Source: an uncultured Alphaproteobacteria bacterium (GTDB taxonomy: Bacteria; Pseudomonadota; Alphaproteobacteria; RF32; CAG-239). Taken from it: a stretch of 41,300 nucleotides of DNA. The notes under the pieces are model-generated. The model worked only from the letters and a program-made list of their open reading frames with translations, was not told the origin of the DNA and did no database searches. The position numbers were made by a program, and so were the translations under genes. Below, in pieces: positions 1 to 6,898 of this stretch (the first letter of the stretch is position 1; the number at the start of each line of letters is the position of its first letter). Where the stretch lies: the NCBI GenBank assembly GCA_934271195.1, contig CAKQRB010000011.1, positions 1 to 41,300 on the forward strand, read 5' to 3'.

Positions 1-16
1 GCTGTAAGCTCTTTGG

Positions 17-41
17 AACCACGCGCCTAGCGCGTGGTTTT
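17..41 (+). terminator. Rho-independent terminator of an upstream gene
   Basis: A 10-bp inverted repeat (17-26 with 30-39) with a 3-base loop is followed by a short run of four T. It would end transcription arriving from a plus-strand gene lying left of the window. Confidence 0.7.
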
Positions 42-49
42 CTGGATAC

Positions 50-84
50 AAAAAGCCGCAGTATGTGCATTACCGCGGCTTTTT
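50..84. terminator. Bidirectional stem-loop terminator
   Basis: The arms 50-59 and 75-84 are perfectly complementary (five A, then GCCGC; GCGGC, then five T), so the hairpin has a T tract on both strands. It sits between the left-hand plus-strand transcript and the end of the minus-strand gene at 133 and can serve both. Confidence 0.75.
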
Positions 85-132
85 AACAAATTTTAATTCA
101 AATTGATCCGATTTATTCCGTCAACCACGCAA

Positions 133-663
133 TCATTTCAGATAAATTCCAAAACTACGAAAATAATCCTCTAGAGCATCCCCAGCCGCTGTTAATTCGT
201 TCACAGGTAAGTCCTGAGCCAGACTGATAAACATTTCTTTCGGACGCATATCGTTAATTTCCAGATTCATCAGCTTTTTTGAAATGTGCTCAATAAACTT
301 CACGATTCTGTCATCTTCCCAAACCTGCCCTTCATAAATAAATACTTGGCAGGTTCTGACGTACAAAATTGAAACTTGCACGCTGATTGCATCGGGAGTA
401 CAGGCCAGACGATCACTCACGTCCAGAAGTTTTTTCATATTTTCCCGAGAAAAAGTTTCCAGAACAATATCCAGATTATCCCACTCTTTTTCATCAAACA
501 AACATTCAATTTCACAATAAGCCTTTTTGCCAAACAACATCTCAAATTGTGTTGAATTAAGACTTAACAAATCGTGGCTTTCCGTATCCGCCGCCAACTT
601 AACACTGGCCAAAACAGATGATTTAGCAAACACTTCTTCCAAAATCTTCTCAATATTTTCCAT
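133..663 (-). CDS. Hypothetical protein, 176 residues
   Basis: I do not recognise this protein. It is acidic, predicted soluble, with no signal peptide or membrane segment, and looks largely helical (leucine- and glutamate-rich N-terminus, FIEHISKKL near residue 125). It ends just before a bidirectional terminator and starts 98 bases downstream of rnhB on the same strand. No Shine-Dalgarno sequence is visible in front of the ATG at 663; the AT-rich 22-bp tandem repeat lies directly upstream and could carry its own promoter. Codon use resembles the neighbours. It could be a lineage-specific protein; no function is assigned. Confidence 0.75.
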   Translation of the reverse strand: MENIEKILEEVFAKSSVLASVKLAADTESHDLLSLNSTQFEMLFGKKAYCEIECLFDEKEWDNLDIVLETFSRENMKKLLDVSDRLACTPDAISVQVSILYVRTCQVFIYEGQVWEDDRIVKFIEHISKKLMNLEINDMRPKEMFISLAQDLPVNELTAAGDALEDYFRSFGIYLK

Positions 664-678
664 AATAATTAATTATTT

Positions 679-721
679 AATTGAAAACTTAATATAAAAT
701 AATTGAAAACTTAATATAAAA
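679..721. repeat. Two-copy tandem repeat, 22-bp period
   Basis: A 21-base AT-rich unit (core TTGAAAACTTAATATAAAA) occurs at 679-699 and again at 701-721 without mismatch. It lies between the stop of rnhB and the start of the 133-663 gene. Read on the minus strand each unit contains TATATT, so the duplication may have doubled a promoter element. That reading is inference. Confidence 0.8.
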
Positions 722-761
722 ACGCTTTGAAAATATCATATCTGATTTTTTTGTCAAGATT

Positions 762-1403
762 TTATTCAACATTTTGCCTTTCTGCGACAATCTCACGCAC
801 CGGTCGATAAGAAAACCGGTGTTCCGGCGTTGCCCCGTGCTCTTTTAGCCCCTGAATATGCAAGGCCGTTCCGTATCCGGCGTTCTTCTCAAAACCATAA
901 TAAGGATAAATGACGGCCAATTCGGCCATCAGTTTGTCACGATAAACCTTGGCTGCAACAGAGGCTGCCGCAACAGACATCGACTTACTGTCGCCTCTAA
1001 TAACAGTCTGCACGCCGCAGGACAAGTTTTTTGGCTTCTGATTTCCGTCAACCAGTGCAAATTCAGGTTTTACTTTAAGATTTTCGACAGCCTTCTTCAT
1101 AGCCAAAAAAGTTGCCTGCAAAATATTCAGTTCATCAATTTCCTTAGCGCTCACCAAACCGATTCCGACACAAAGCCTGCCGTTTTTTTCTTCTTCAAAC
1201 AAAAGGTTATAAAGCCTTTCTCTCTTTTTGGCTGAAAGTTTTTTAGAATCGTCAAGCCCATTTAAAAGCTCCGGATTCAAATTTCTCCGGTCAAGAAAAA
1301 CCACCGCGCCGGCAGTAACCGGACCGGCCCAAGGGCCTCTGCCCGCCTCATCAATCCCTACACACAATCTTCCGATACTGTCTTCAAGTTCAAAATCCGG
1401 CAT
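762..1403 (-). CDS. rnhB: Ribonuclease HII
   Basis: RNase HII cleaves the RNA strand of RNA/DNA hybrids and starts removal of ribonucleotides misincorporated in DNA. The 213-residue length is normal. Visible motifs are GIDEAGRGPWAGP (residues 16-28), DDSKKLS (51-57), VDGN (118-121), GDSKS followed by an alanine-rich helix (137 on), and the C-terminal GYGT...H...HR...R signature. The expected metal-binding carboxylates are D18, E19, D119 and D138, all present. The ATG at 1403 has a strong GGAGG ribosome site seven to eight bases upstream. It reads toward the 133-663 gene and may share a transcript with it, although the AT-rich repeat between them could separate the two. Confidence 0.97.
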   Translation of the reverse strand: MPDFELEDSIGRLCVGIDEAGRGPWAGPVTAGAVVFLDRRNLNPELLNGLDDSKKLSAKKRERLYNLLFEEEKNGRLCVGIGLVSAKEIDELNILQATFLAMKKAVENLKVKPEFALVDGNQKPKNLSCGVQTVIRGDSKSMSVAAASVAAKVYRDKLMAELAVIYPYYGFEKNAGYGTALHIQGLKEHGATPEHRFSYRPVREIVAERQNVE

Positions 1404-1492
1404 ATTTCCTCCTTTTATTTTTTTTCAAAATGCCACCAAATCCCCTGTCTGACAAGCAAAAGCTCAAAACAACACACAAGTTGCCATGCCAC

Positions 1493-1519
1493 AAAAAAAG
1501 AGGCTGATAGTACAGCCTC
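1493..1519 (-). terminator. Terminator of the OmpA-family lipoprotein gene
   Basis: A 7-bp stem (1500-1506 with 1513-1519, GAGGCTG/CAGCCTC) with a 6-base loop is followed on the minus strand by seven T (1493-1499). It lies 23 bases past the stop of the 1543-2181 gene. Confidence 0.85.
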
Positions 1520-1542
1520 CTTGACTTATCATATCAAAACGG

Positions 1543-2181
1543 TTACTGGCGGTTAACCAAAACAATCTCGACGCGGCGATTCTGTTCGCGGCCTGCTGCC
1601 GTTGCATTAGAAGCAATCGGGTTGGCAGATCCCAAACCGTCAGTCACGATTCTGTTACCATCAACGCCTTGCAGACGCAGATAATTTGAAACCGCATTGG
1701 CACGGCGCAGCGACAAAGCCATATTTGTGGCGTTACTGCCGGTACTGTCGGTATAACCGTTAATCTGAACCATTGTCTTGTTGTATTCTTTAATGACTTT
1801 TGCAATAGAATTCAAAACCGGTTTGAAACCGTCCATAATGGTTGCTTCATTAGTGTTAAAGGTAATATTCCCCGGCATAATCAGATAAACGCGGCCATCC
1901 TGCTCGGCAACCTGAACACCGGTTCCCAACAGTTCCTGCCGCAGCTTGCGGGCCTGAATATCCATATAAGCGCCTGTTCCGGCACCAGCCGCGGCACCGA
2001 CGCCAGCACCAATCAAAGCGCCTTTTTTACCACCGACCAAAGCGCCTATTCCGGCACCGGCGGCCGTACCGATTCCGGCACCCCATGCCGTTTTGGAAAC
2101 TTTGCTTTCTCCGGTATAAGGATCCGTTGCACAAGCTGACAGGAATGAAACCAACATAATAGCAAGCACAAATTTTTTCAT
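1543..2181 (-). CDS. OmpA-family lipoprotein with glycine-zipper (YiaD-like)
   Basis: An envelope lipoprotein expected to tether the outer membrane to peptidoglycan. The N-terminus is a lipoprotein signal with lipobox LSAC and acylated cysteine C17. Residues about 33-72 form glycine-zipper repeats (GIGTAAGAGIGALVGG and a second similar block), which insert in membranes. Residues about 95-212 are an OmpA C-terminal domain with the GYTDSTGSN motif and the NRRVEI arginine motif that bind diaminopimelate-type peptidoglycan. The 212-residue domain order matches the YiaD type of E. coli. The start has a perfect AAAAGGAG site. It stands alone, with its own terminator at 1493-1519. Exact physiological role not determined. 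Confidence 0.93.
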   Translation of the reverse strand: MKKFVLAIMLVSFLSACATDPYTGESKVSKTAWGAGIGTAAGAGIGALVGGKKGALIGAGVGAAAGAGTGAYMDIQARKLRQELLGTGVQVAEQDGRVYLIMPGNITFNTNEATIMDGFKPVLNSIAKVIKEYNKTMVQINGYTDSTGSNATNMALSLRRANAVSNYLRLQGVDGNRIVTDGLGSANPIASNATAAGREQNRRVEIVLVNRQ

Positions 2182-2248
2182 ATTTATCTCCTTTTATAAA
2201 ATTCCTGCCTAAACTTTAAAATGATAAAATCAAATATTCAAGAAAAAT

Positions 2249-2806
2249 TTATTTTTTTTGAAGCTTGGAATACAGCTTGTGGCTACGATAACCGTCATAG
2301 GCCAAAACAACATCACGCAAAGTACCCTCATACACATAACCGGCACGTTCCGCCACTCGTTGCGAAGCCGTATTGCGAACATCGGCTTCAATCGCCAGAC
2401 GATGAAAACCTTTGGCAAACAAACACTCCTCCACCAGCCGCACAAGCTCAGACGCATAACCTTTTCCGGTTTGCCCCTGATCCAGCAGATACCCGAAATT
2501 CGCTGACCGGTTTTTAAAATCAACTTCATGAACACCGCCGGCACCGACCACTTTTCCGCTTGTTTTCTCCAGCATAACAAAATCAAACGCCGTTTTGTCC
2601 TCCCATCGCCGGACAAACATATCCATGGCATTATCAACATCTTCTTCAGACTTTGTAGCATCTACCCAATACAGAAACTCTCTCAAAAAATCTCGAGAAC
2701 GTTCAATTAGTTCAAACATTTCCCGGCTGTACTTCCGATGTCTTTTGACCAGCTTGATTTTTTCTCCGTCCAGCTCCTCCGGCATGATAAATTCGTCTTT
2801 TTGCAT
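2249..2806 (-). CDS. GNAT acetyltransferase, RimJ/RimL type
   Basis: A GCN5-related N-acetyltransferase, about 185 residues, using acetyl-CoA; the closest types acetylate N-termini of ribosomal proteins or small-molecule amines. The acetyl-CoA loop is QGQTGKGYASE and the C-terminal motif is RNTASQRVAERAGYVYEGTLR, both hallmarks of the RimJ/RimL group. The start at 2806 is chosen because GGAGG lies seven bases before it; a longer frame to 2833 has no ribosome site. The gene precedes the OmpA-lipoprotein gene on the same strand (67-base gap, no terminator seen), so the two may be co-transcribed. Substrate unknown. Confidence 0.9.
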   Translation of the reverse strand: MQKDEFIMPEELDGEKIKLVKRHRKYSREMFELIERSRDFLREFLYWVDATKSEEDVDNAMDMFVRRWEDKTAFDFVMLEKTSGKVVGAGGVHEVDFKNRSANFGYLLDQGQTGKGYASELVRLVEECLFAKGFHRLAIEADVRNTASQRVAERAGYVYEGTLRDVVLAYDGYRSHKLYSKLQKK

Positions 2807-2854
2807 TTTCGGCCTCCGGACAAAGCATAACAAATAAAAAAACGAAGTAAAGAA

Positions 2855-2882
2855 AAAACCGGAAAATTTCTTTTCCGGTTTT
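2855..2882. terminator. Bidirectional stem-loop terminator
   Basis: A 12-bp stem (2855-2866 with 2871-2882) built from AAAACCGGAAAA and its complement closes a 4-base loop. The T run faces both strands; on the minus strand, however, transcription leaving the 2886-3482 gene continues toward the next acetyltransferase, so the hairpin separates the two units. Confidence 0.75.
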
Positions 2883-2885
2883 TAA

Positions 2886-3482
2886 TTAATTATGATTAGC
2901 CGAAACCATTTTTTTACCGGCCAACAAAACGCCGATTTTTTGCTTTTTCAAAACATTCCAGCTTTCTTTTTCCCATTCGTCCTCTCTGGCATTTAAGACC
3001 TCCGGATGCATGGTCATTGTAACGGCATGAGGATTTTGCGGCAGACGGCGCATAATCGGAATCAAAATCATCCCGTTCTGCTCGGCCTGCGGTGCGCCCT
3101 TCACCTGTTCATAACCACAGGCTTTCCAGCGTTCCAGCAGTTCTTTTTTGCACTCGCCGTAAACCATCGTAAAACCTTTGCGGCTGACAAAATCAAACCC
3201 TTTGTTCATAATTCTGTCTGACAAATCAGTTTTGCGAAACTCTTTCAAAACCGCCATCCGTTCAAATTTTACAAAATCGGAAAAATAACGAATACGCATC
3301 GTTCCGGCCGGCCTTCCGTCAACCTTGGCCAAAATATGCGTTGCGCAATAATCATTGCCGTCAAACTCTTTCTCTGGAGGAATATGGTGCTCTTGAACAA
3401 AAACGCTCTGACGAACTTGCTTCATGCCGGCAAAATCATCATCACTTCTGACAATCAGTATTTTAACATTACTTTCAATCAT
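2886..3482 (-). CDS. GNAT acetyltransferase, ElaA/YjcF-like
   Basis: A 198-residue protein whose first 150 residues carry a GNAT fold. The N-terminal pattern VRQSVFVQEHHIPPEKEFDG, followed by D..ATH and a GTMRI strand, is typical of the YjcF/ElaA group, where V..EVFV.EQ..P.E.E.D is conserved. The usual R/Q-x-x-G-x-G/A acetyl-CoA loop is replaced by a degenerate FRKTDLS segment, so cofactor binding is less certain than for the neighbouring acetyltransferase. The last 45 residues are a basic extension with no recognisable domain. No strong ribosome site is visible before the ATG at 3482. It is divergent from the compact LysR gene. Substrate unknown. Confidence 0.85.
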   Translation of the reverse strand: MIESNVKILIVRSDDDFAGMKQVRQSVFVQEHHIPPEKEFDGNDYCATHILAKVDGRPAGTMRIRYFSDFVKFERMAVLKEFRKTDLSDRIMNKGFDFVSRKGFTMVYGECKKELLERWKACGYEQVKGAPQAEQNGMILIPIMRRLPQNPHAVTMTMHPEVLNAREDEWEKESWNVLKKQKIGVLLAGKKMVSANHN

Positions 3483-3497
3483 AAGTGAGCAAATATA

Positions 3498-3526
3498 TTG
3501 ACTTTTTCTAAATTAAAAGATACTAA
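3498..3526 (+). promoter_or_regulatory. Sigma70-type promoter for the compact LysR gene
   Basis: TTGACT at 3498-3503 and TACTAA at 3521-3526 are separated by 17 bases, 53 bases before the start at 3579. An AGGAG at 3533-3537 is not at a useful distance from that start. Confidence 0.5.
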
Positions 3527-3578
3527 TTTTATAGGAGTATCATATATTTTGAGTCACCATAAAACAAGATTTTAAAAA

Positions 3579-4136
3579 ATGACAATAAAAGCCAACCTCG
3601 CTCTTATCCGCCGCCTGCTTTATTTTTACGCCGTTATAGAAAACGGCCAGATAAACGCCACGGCCGAAAAAAACGGCATTAAAGCTGCTAATCTGAGCAA
3701 GATTCTGAAAGATCTTGAAGAAGACGTCGGCGCTCCGCTGCTGGAGCGCAGCAATCAGGGCATCCGCCCGACGGTTCTCGGCCAAAAAATTTATCTTTTG
3801 AGCAAAGAGCTTTCTCAACACGTTATTGACCTGCTGGATCAAACCGGCGGCCATACTGCCGAAGCTGAGATTTCTTTTTGTTTTCCAGACAATTTTCAAT
3901 TAAACAGCCTTGAAGAATTCCAAGCTCTGCATCCCGGCATTATCCTCTCCGAAAAAAAACATCCTGATGCCGATGTTGTCGTCAGTTATGAAAAACCGCC
4001 GACAGATTCTGAACGTATTATTGTCAAAAACAACATCGGCAGCTCAATCCGCCAGACAATCTGGGTCAGTTGCCGTCAGGATTCGGAAGCCGCCGCCGTT
4101 TTTGCCGAATTTATAAACGTTGCGCTGCATCTTTAA
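3579..4136 (+). CDS. Compact LysR-type regulator lacking most of its effector domain
   Basis: Residues 1-85 are a LysR winged helix-turn-helix (MTIKANLALIRRLLYFYAVI, then KAANLSKILKDLEEDVGAPLLER) with the linker helix. Only about 95 residues follow, against about 210 in normal members. Comparison with the convergent paralogue at 4111-4992 shows that the first part of the effector domain (through VSYEKPP) and the extreme C-terminal part (IWVSCRQD...FAEFI, like FWIVTRRD...LVKYI) are kept, while roughly 100 residues between them, corresponding to the second sub-domain, are absent. The frame is intact and has normal codon use, so it may be a functional short form rather than a ruin. Its last 26 bases overlap the end of the opposing gene. 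Confidence 0.8.
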   Translation: MTIKANLALIRRLLYFYAVIENGQINATAEKNGIKAANLSKILKDLEEDVGAPLLERSNQGIRPTVLGQKIYLLSKELSQHVIDLLDQTGGHTAEAEISFCFPDNFQLNSLEEFQALHPGIILSEKKHPDADVVVSYEKPPTDSERIIVKNNIGSSIRQTIWVSCRQDSEAAAVFAEFINVALHL

Positions 4137-4992
4137 TATATTTGACCAACGCTTGCACCGCAGGTTGCTTCTTCAAATCGCGCCGTGTCACAATCCAAAA
4201 CTTGTGCTTAAGATCAAAGCCAAGCTTTTCCAAAGCAATCAAATCTTTTTCCTTCTTGGCTGTTCCCAATGGATGCAAGCCAATTCCGATACCGTCTTTT
4301 GTCAAGCGCAACAGCATGGAAGAAGAATTGGTCGAAGCCGCAATATGCTTGGCTTTTTCCAAAAAATTCCGATATTTTTCCCAGACCTGCGCATAATTAT
4401 CCCTTGTGCAGATTTTGTGATTCTGCTGTATATCTTCCAAACTTTTGGGATAACCATAACGTTCAAGATAGCTTTTTGAAGCAAACAAACCAAATCTCAG
4501 ACAATATTCCGTAGCTGAAAAAACATCATTTTTCTCTGGTTTTTCATACACAATCGCCATATCCACATCGCTTGTCAGCACCGGAACCTCAAGAGAACAG
4601 GAAATACTGATATGAACATCAGGATACTTCAAATAAAAATCCGGCAGACAGGAAGAAACATAACCGGCTCCCAGTCCGTCACTCGTCCAGAGATGAATAT
4701 CTCCCGTTATGTCATGAAAATTCATTTTAAAGGTATTGACCTTATGCAAAATCCGGTCAACATCGCAACTCAGTTCATACATACTCAGGCCGGCATCATT
4801 AGCCTGCACACCGTTATAAACTCGGTTAAACAACGAGATGCCGCAATAATCTTCAAATTCTTTCATACCCTTTGAGAAATTAGACTGCTTCATGCCGTTA
4901 AGCTCTGCTGCTTTGGTAATGGAATTATATTTAACAGCTTCGCCAAAGCATAACAGATTTTTGAAAATAGAAATTTTTTCTTTGATTGTCAT
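4111..4992 (-). CDS. LysR-family transcriptional regulator
   Basis: A full-length (293 residues) LysR-type regulator: N-terminal winged helix (residues 1-65, with the recognition stretch MKQSNFSKGMKEFEDYCG), linker helix, and a two-lobed periplasmic-binding-protein-like effector domain (about 92-293). It begins MTIKEK and aligns end to end with the start and the finish of the compact regulator at 3579-4136, so the two are paralogues placed tail to tail. No metabolic gene is divergent from it, hence its target and ligand cannot be read from context. No clear ribosome site precedes the ATG at 4992. The two 3' ends overlap by 26 bases, which could let antisense transcription link their levels; that is inference. 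Confidence 0.92.
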   Translation of the reverse strand: MTIKEKISIFKNLLCFGEAVKYNSITKAAELNGMKQSNFSKGMKEFEDYCGISLFNRVYNGVQANDAGLSMYELSCDVDRILHKVNTFKMNFHDITGDIHLWTSDGLGAGYVSSCLPDFYLKYPDVHISISCSLEVPVLTSDVDMAIVYEKPEKNDVFSATEYCLRFGLFASKSYLERYGYPKSLEDIQQNHKICTRDNYAQVWEKYRNFLEKAKHIAASTNSSSMLLRLTKDGIGIGLHPLGTAKKEKDLIALEKLGFDLKHKFWIVTRRDLKKQPAVQALVKYIKDAAQRL

Positions 4993-5096
4993 AGATTTGC
5001 TTATGAACTAAAATTAAAGACATAACGTTATACATGAACAATATTTCATATACGAAGCAAAAACACAACAGAAATCTTAGCATTAGTTCCAAAAAA

Positions 5097-5480
5097 TTAT
5101 TTTTTTGCACTGAAATGTTTGGACAACAGATTCAATTGATCAATCACATACCCGAGCAAACGGTCATCCATATTACGAATTTTCTCAATAATAATATTTT
5201 CGTCTTCCAACCGGCGGATAGACTTTTGGGCAGAAAAATTCTCCCCCATCATCTCATCAATACTCACATGAAAACGTTTGGCTATTTTAAAAACCATTAG
5301 CAAATCAGGCACAACAAGCCCCCGTTCCAAATTAGAAATCGTACGCCAGCTGACATCACAAATTGTTGCAAGTTCCTCTTGTGTCAGTCCGGCATTCTCA
5401 CGCATGGATCTGACTTTAATACCCAGAGATTTTTTTATATCATCTTTCATACTGATTTTATACTCTGAAACAGATTGCAT
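5097..5480 (-). CDS. XRE-family helix-turn-helix regulator
   Basis: A small DNA-binding protein of about 127 residues. A Cro/C1-type helix-turn-helix occupies about residues 15-75 (KVRSMRENAGLTQEELA, then SWRTISNLERG and P.LLMVFKIAKRFHVSIDEMM). A C-terminal stretch rich in E, I and L (LEDENIIIEKIRNM...YVIDQLNLLSKH) looks like an oligomerisation helix. Starts at GTG 5486, ATG 5480 and ATG 5450 are possible; none has a strong ribosome site, and 5480 is a compromise. It is divergent from the 66-residue basic protein at 5556, with which its C-terminus shows faint resemblance. Probably a local repressor; target not known. Confidence 0.85.
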   Translation of the reverse strand: MQSVSEYKISMKDDIKKSLGIKVRSMRENAGLTQEELATICDVSWRTISNLERGLVVPDLLMVFKIAKRFHVSIDEMMGENFSAQKSIRRLEDENIIIEKIRNMDDRLLGYVIDQLNLLSKHFSAKK

Positions 5481-5555
5481 ATCCACAAAACAAATTTCAT
5501 AAAGACAGGATAATAAACAATCTCTTACATCTAACCATTATTTAAGGAAAAAAAT

Positions 5556-5756
5556 ATGAGTAAAAATACGGAGTTCAACATGAATCTAAACAAAGGTATA
5601 CTATATATTCAAAAAAAACTTTTACAAAAGAAATTCCTGTGCAAAATCTTATCACCGGAAATTTATGAGCTTCTGGAATCTTACTTTGCACTCTCTCCAT
5701 TGCAGCGAAACTATATTCGCAAAAGCATCAAAAATCTGAAAAAACACAACCTATAA
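5556..5756 (+). CDS. Small basic protein, 66 residues
   Basis: Unrecognised small protein, strongly lysine-rich, with no membrane segment. An AAGGA site lies at a sensible distance before the ATG at 5556, which supports translation; a second ATG at 5580 is less well placed. The last 30 residues (LSPLQRNYIRKSIKNLKKH) resemble the C-terminal helix seen in many XRE repressors (LS.EQR..I...I..L) and align loosely with the tail of the divergent XRE protein, though no helix-turn-helix is present. It could be a partner that heterodimerises with the XRE regulator, or a degraded relative of it. A perfect palindrome follows nine bases after the stop. Confidence 0.6.
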   Translation: MSKNTEFNMNLNKGILYIQKKLLQKKFLCKILSPEIYELLESYFALSPLQRNYIRKSIKNLKKHNL

Positions 5757-5764
5757 ACCGCACT

Positions 5765-5788
5765 GCTCCTCTCCATATGGAGAGGAGC
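5765..5788. repeat. Perfect 24-bp palindrome, possible transcript end
   Basis: The two 12-base halves (GCTCCTCTCCAT and its exact complement) abut without a loop base. It lies nine bases after the stop of the small gene. As RNA it would fold into a strong hairpin, but no T run follows, so an intrinsic terminator of standard form is not supported. It could also be a protein-binding site. Confidence 0.6.
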
Positions 5789-5867
5789 CAGCTTCCTCGG
5801 AATTAAAATTAAAACCGCTTTTTATATACTGCCAAAATCTGTTTTCTTAATTTTTGAAGCCAAAAAC

Positions 5868-6103
5868 ATGAAAAAAATACGGTTTATTTTTTATATTCTT
5901 TTTTTTGCTTTCATACAGTAAAACAGAAGTAACGGAAGCTGACATCTTGCCATATTCCAAAGGGTTCAATGGTTCTCCGGAACTCTCCTCATGGAACAAA
6001 TCTGCTATCTGAGAACATGCCGGCGTCCGCCCTCGGTTTTTGGTTTGACAACAAACGCCAAAATTTTTTTCGCTCCATCAACAACCATTCTTTAAGACAA
6101 TAA
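5868..6103 (+). pseudogene. Possible degraded secreted-protein gene (two frameshifts)
   Basis: An ATG at 5868 opens a signal-peptide-like stretch (MKKIRFIFYILFF) that stops after 17 codons. Removing one T from the run of eight at 5899-5906 would continue it into an open stretch with protein-like composition (ADILPYSKGFNGSPELSSW) ending at the TGA at 6010; a second one-base shift leads to another open stretch (ENMPASALGFWFDNKRQ) ending at 6103. I do not recognise the family. The homopolymer position and the plausible continuation suggest a decayed gene, or an indel error in the assembly. The ribosome site is weak. The alternative is non-coding DNA with chance open frames. Confidence 0.35.
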
Positions 6104-6319
6104 TTGCACCGATTATGCCAATCCTGCGCTAATTCTATGGCAATAAAATGTTGTTCGGATTTATGCTTTGAACACTCTTGATTATAGTTTAAAACTAAAA
6201 ACTGTGACTTAAGCTGCTAACGAAGACACATTGTCAACAAGTATAAATAAATCAACTTACCTGACAACTTGCTTTTTAATAACCATTGCGTTAAAATCAA
6301 ACAAAAAAGGACAACAACA
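6104..6319. other. Non-coding stretch upstream of tag
   Basis: No supportable gene, repeat or RNA was found here on either strand. It is AT-rich and ends with the AAAAGG ribosome site of tag at about 6306-6310. It presumably holds the tag promoter, but I could not fix a convincing -35/-10 pair. Confidence 0.4.
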
Positions 6320-6898
6320 ATGCCAAATATCATAAACGGCCGCTGCGGCTGGTGCGGAACAGACGAATTATATATCAAATATCATGATGAGGAATGGGGA
6401 AAACCGGTAACCGACGACCGGACATTGTTCGAATTTCTGATATTGGAAAGCGCGCAAGCCGGATTAAATTGGCTGACAATTCTCAAAAAACGGGAAGGAT
6501 ACCGTCAGGCTTTTTATAATTTTAATGCCGGCCGAGTGGCGCAAATGACGGAAAAAGACATTGAAAGATTAATGCAGTTTGACGGTATTGTAAAAAACCG
6601 TCTGAAAATAAAGTCAGCCATATCTAATGCCCGCCTTTTTCTTACCGTTCAAAAAGAATTTGGCAGCTTTTACAATTATATCCTTTCATTTTTTCCTAAC
6701 AAAAAAACAATTATCCACCGCTTTGAAACCTTAGCGGAAGTCCCTGTGTTTTCTCCGGAATCCGATGCAATCAGCAAAGACATGAAAAAACGCGGTTTCA
6801 AATTTTTCGGCACGACAATCTGCTATGCCTACCTGCAGGCCACCGGCTTTGTCAACGACCATTTAACAAGCTGTATCTGCCAACTACTTAAATTTTAG
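6320..6898 (+). CDS. tag: DNA-3-methyladenine glycosylase I
   Basis: Base-excision repair enzyme that removes 3-methyladenine from alkylated DNA. The 192-residue product has the family signature from the N-terminal RCGWCG and YHDEEWGKPV through LESAQAGLNW, the helix-hairpin-helix-like GIVKNRLKI region and KRGFKFFGTTICYAYLQATG to the C-terminal VNDH...C. The zinc site of the family (Cys near residue 9, His in the YHDEEW motif, His and Cys near the end) is visible. The start at 6320 is preferred because AAAGGA lies about ten bases before it; an in-frame ATG at 6269 has no such site. Its 3' end overlaps the opposing acetyltransferase gene by 15 bases. Confidence 0.95.
   Translation: MPNIINGRCGWCGTDELYIKYHDEEWGKPVTDDRTLFEFLILESAQAGLNWLTILKKREGYRQAFYNFNAGRVAQMTEKDIERLMQFDGIVKNRLKIKSAISNARLFLTVQKEFGSFYNYILSFFPNKKTIIHRFETLAEVPVFSPESDAISKDMKKRGFKFFGTTICYAYLQATGFVNDHLTSCICQLLKF

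Noticed and set aside
858..1235. Long plus-strand open frame opposite rnhB
   Set aside because: It lies fully antisense to a well-conserved gene and its product has no recognisable features or ribosome site.
5097..5756. XRE regulator plus small protein as a toxin-antitoxin module
   Set aside because: The genes are divergent, the small protein matches no toxin pattern I know, and no operon-type overlap exists.
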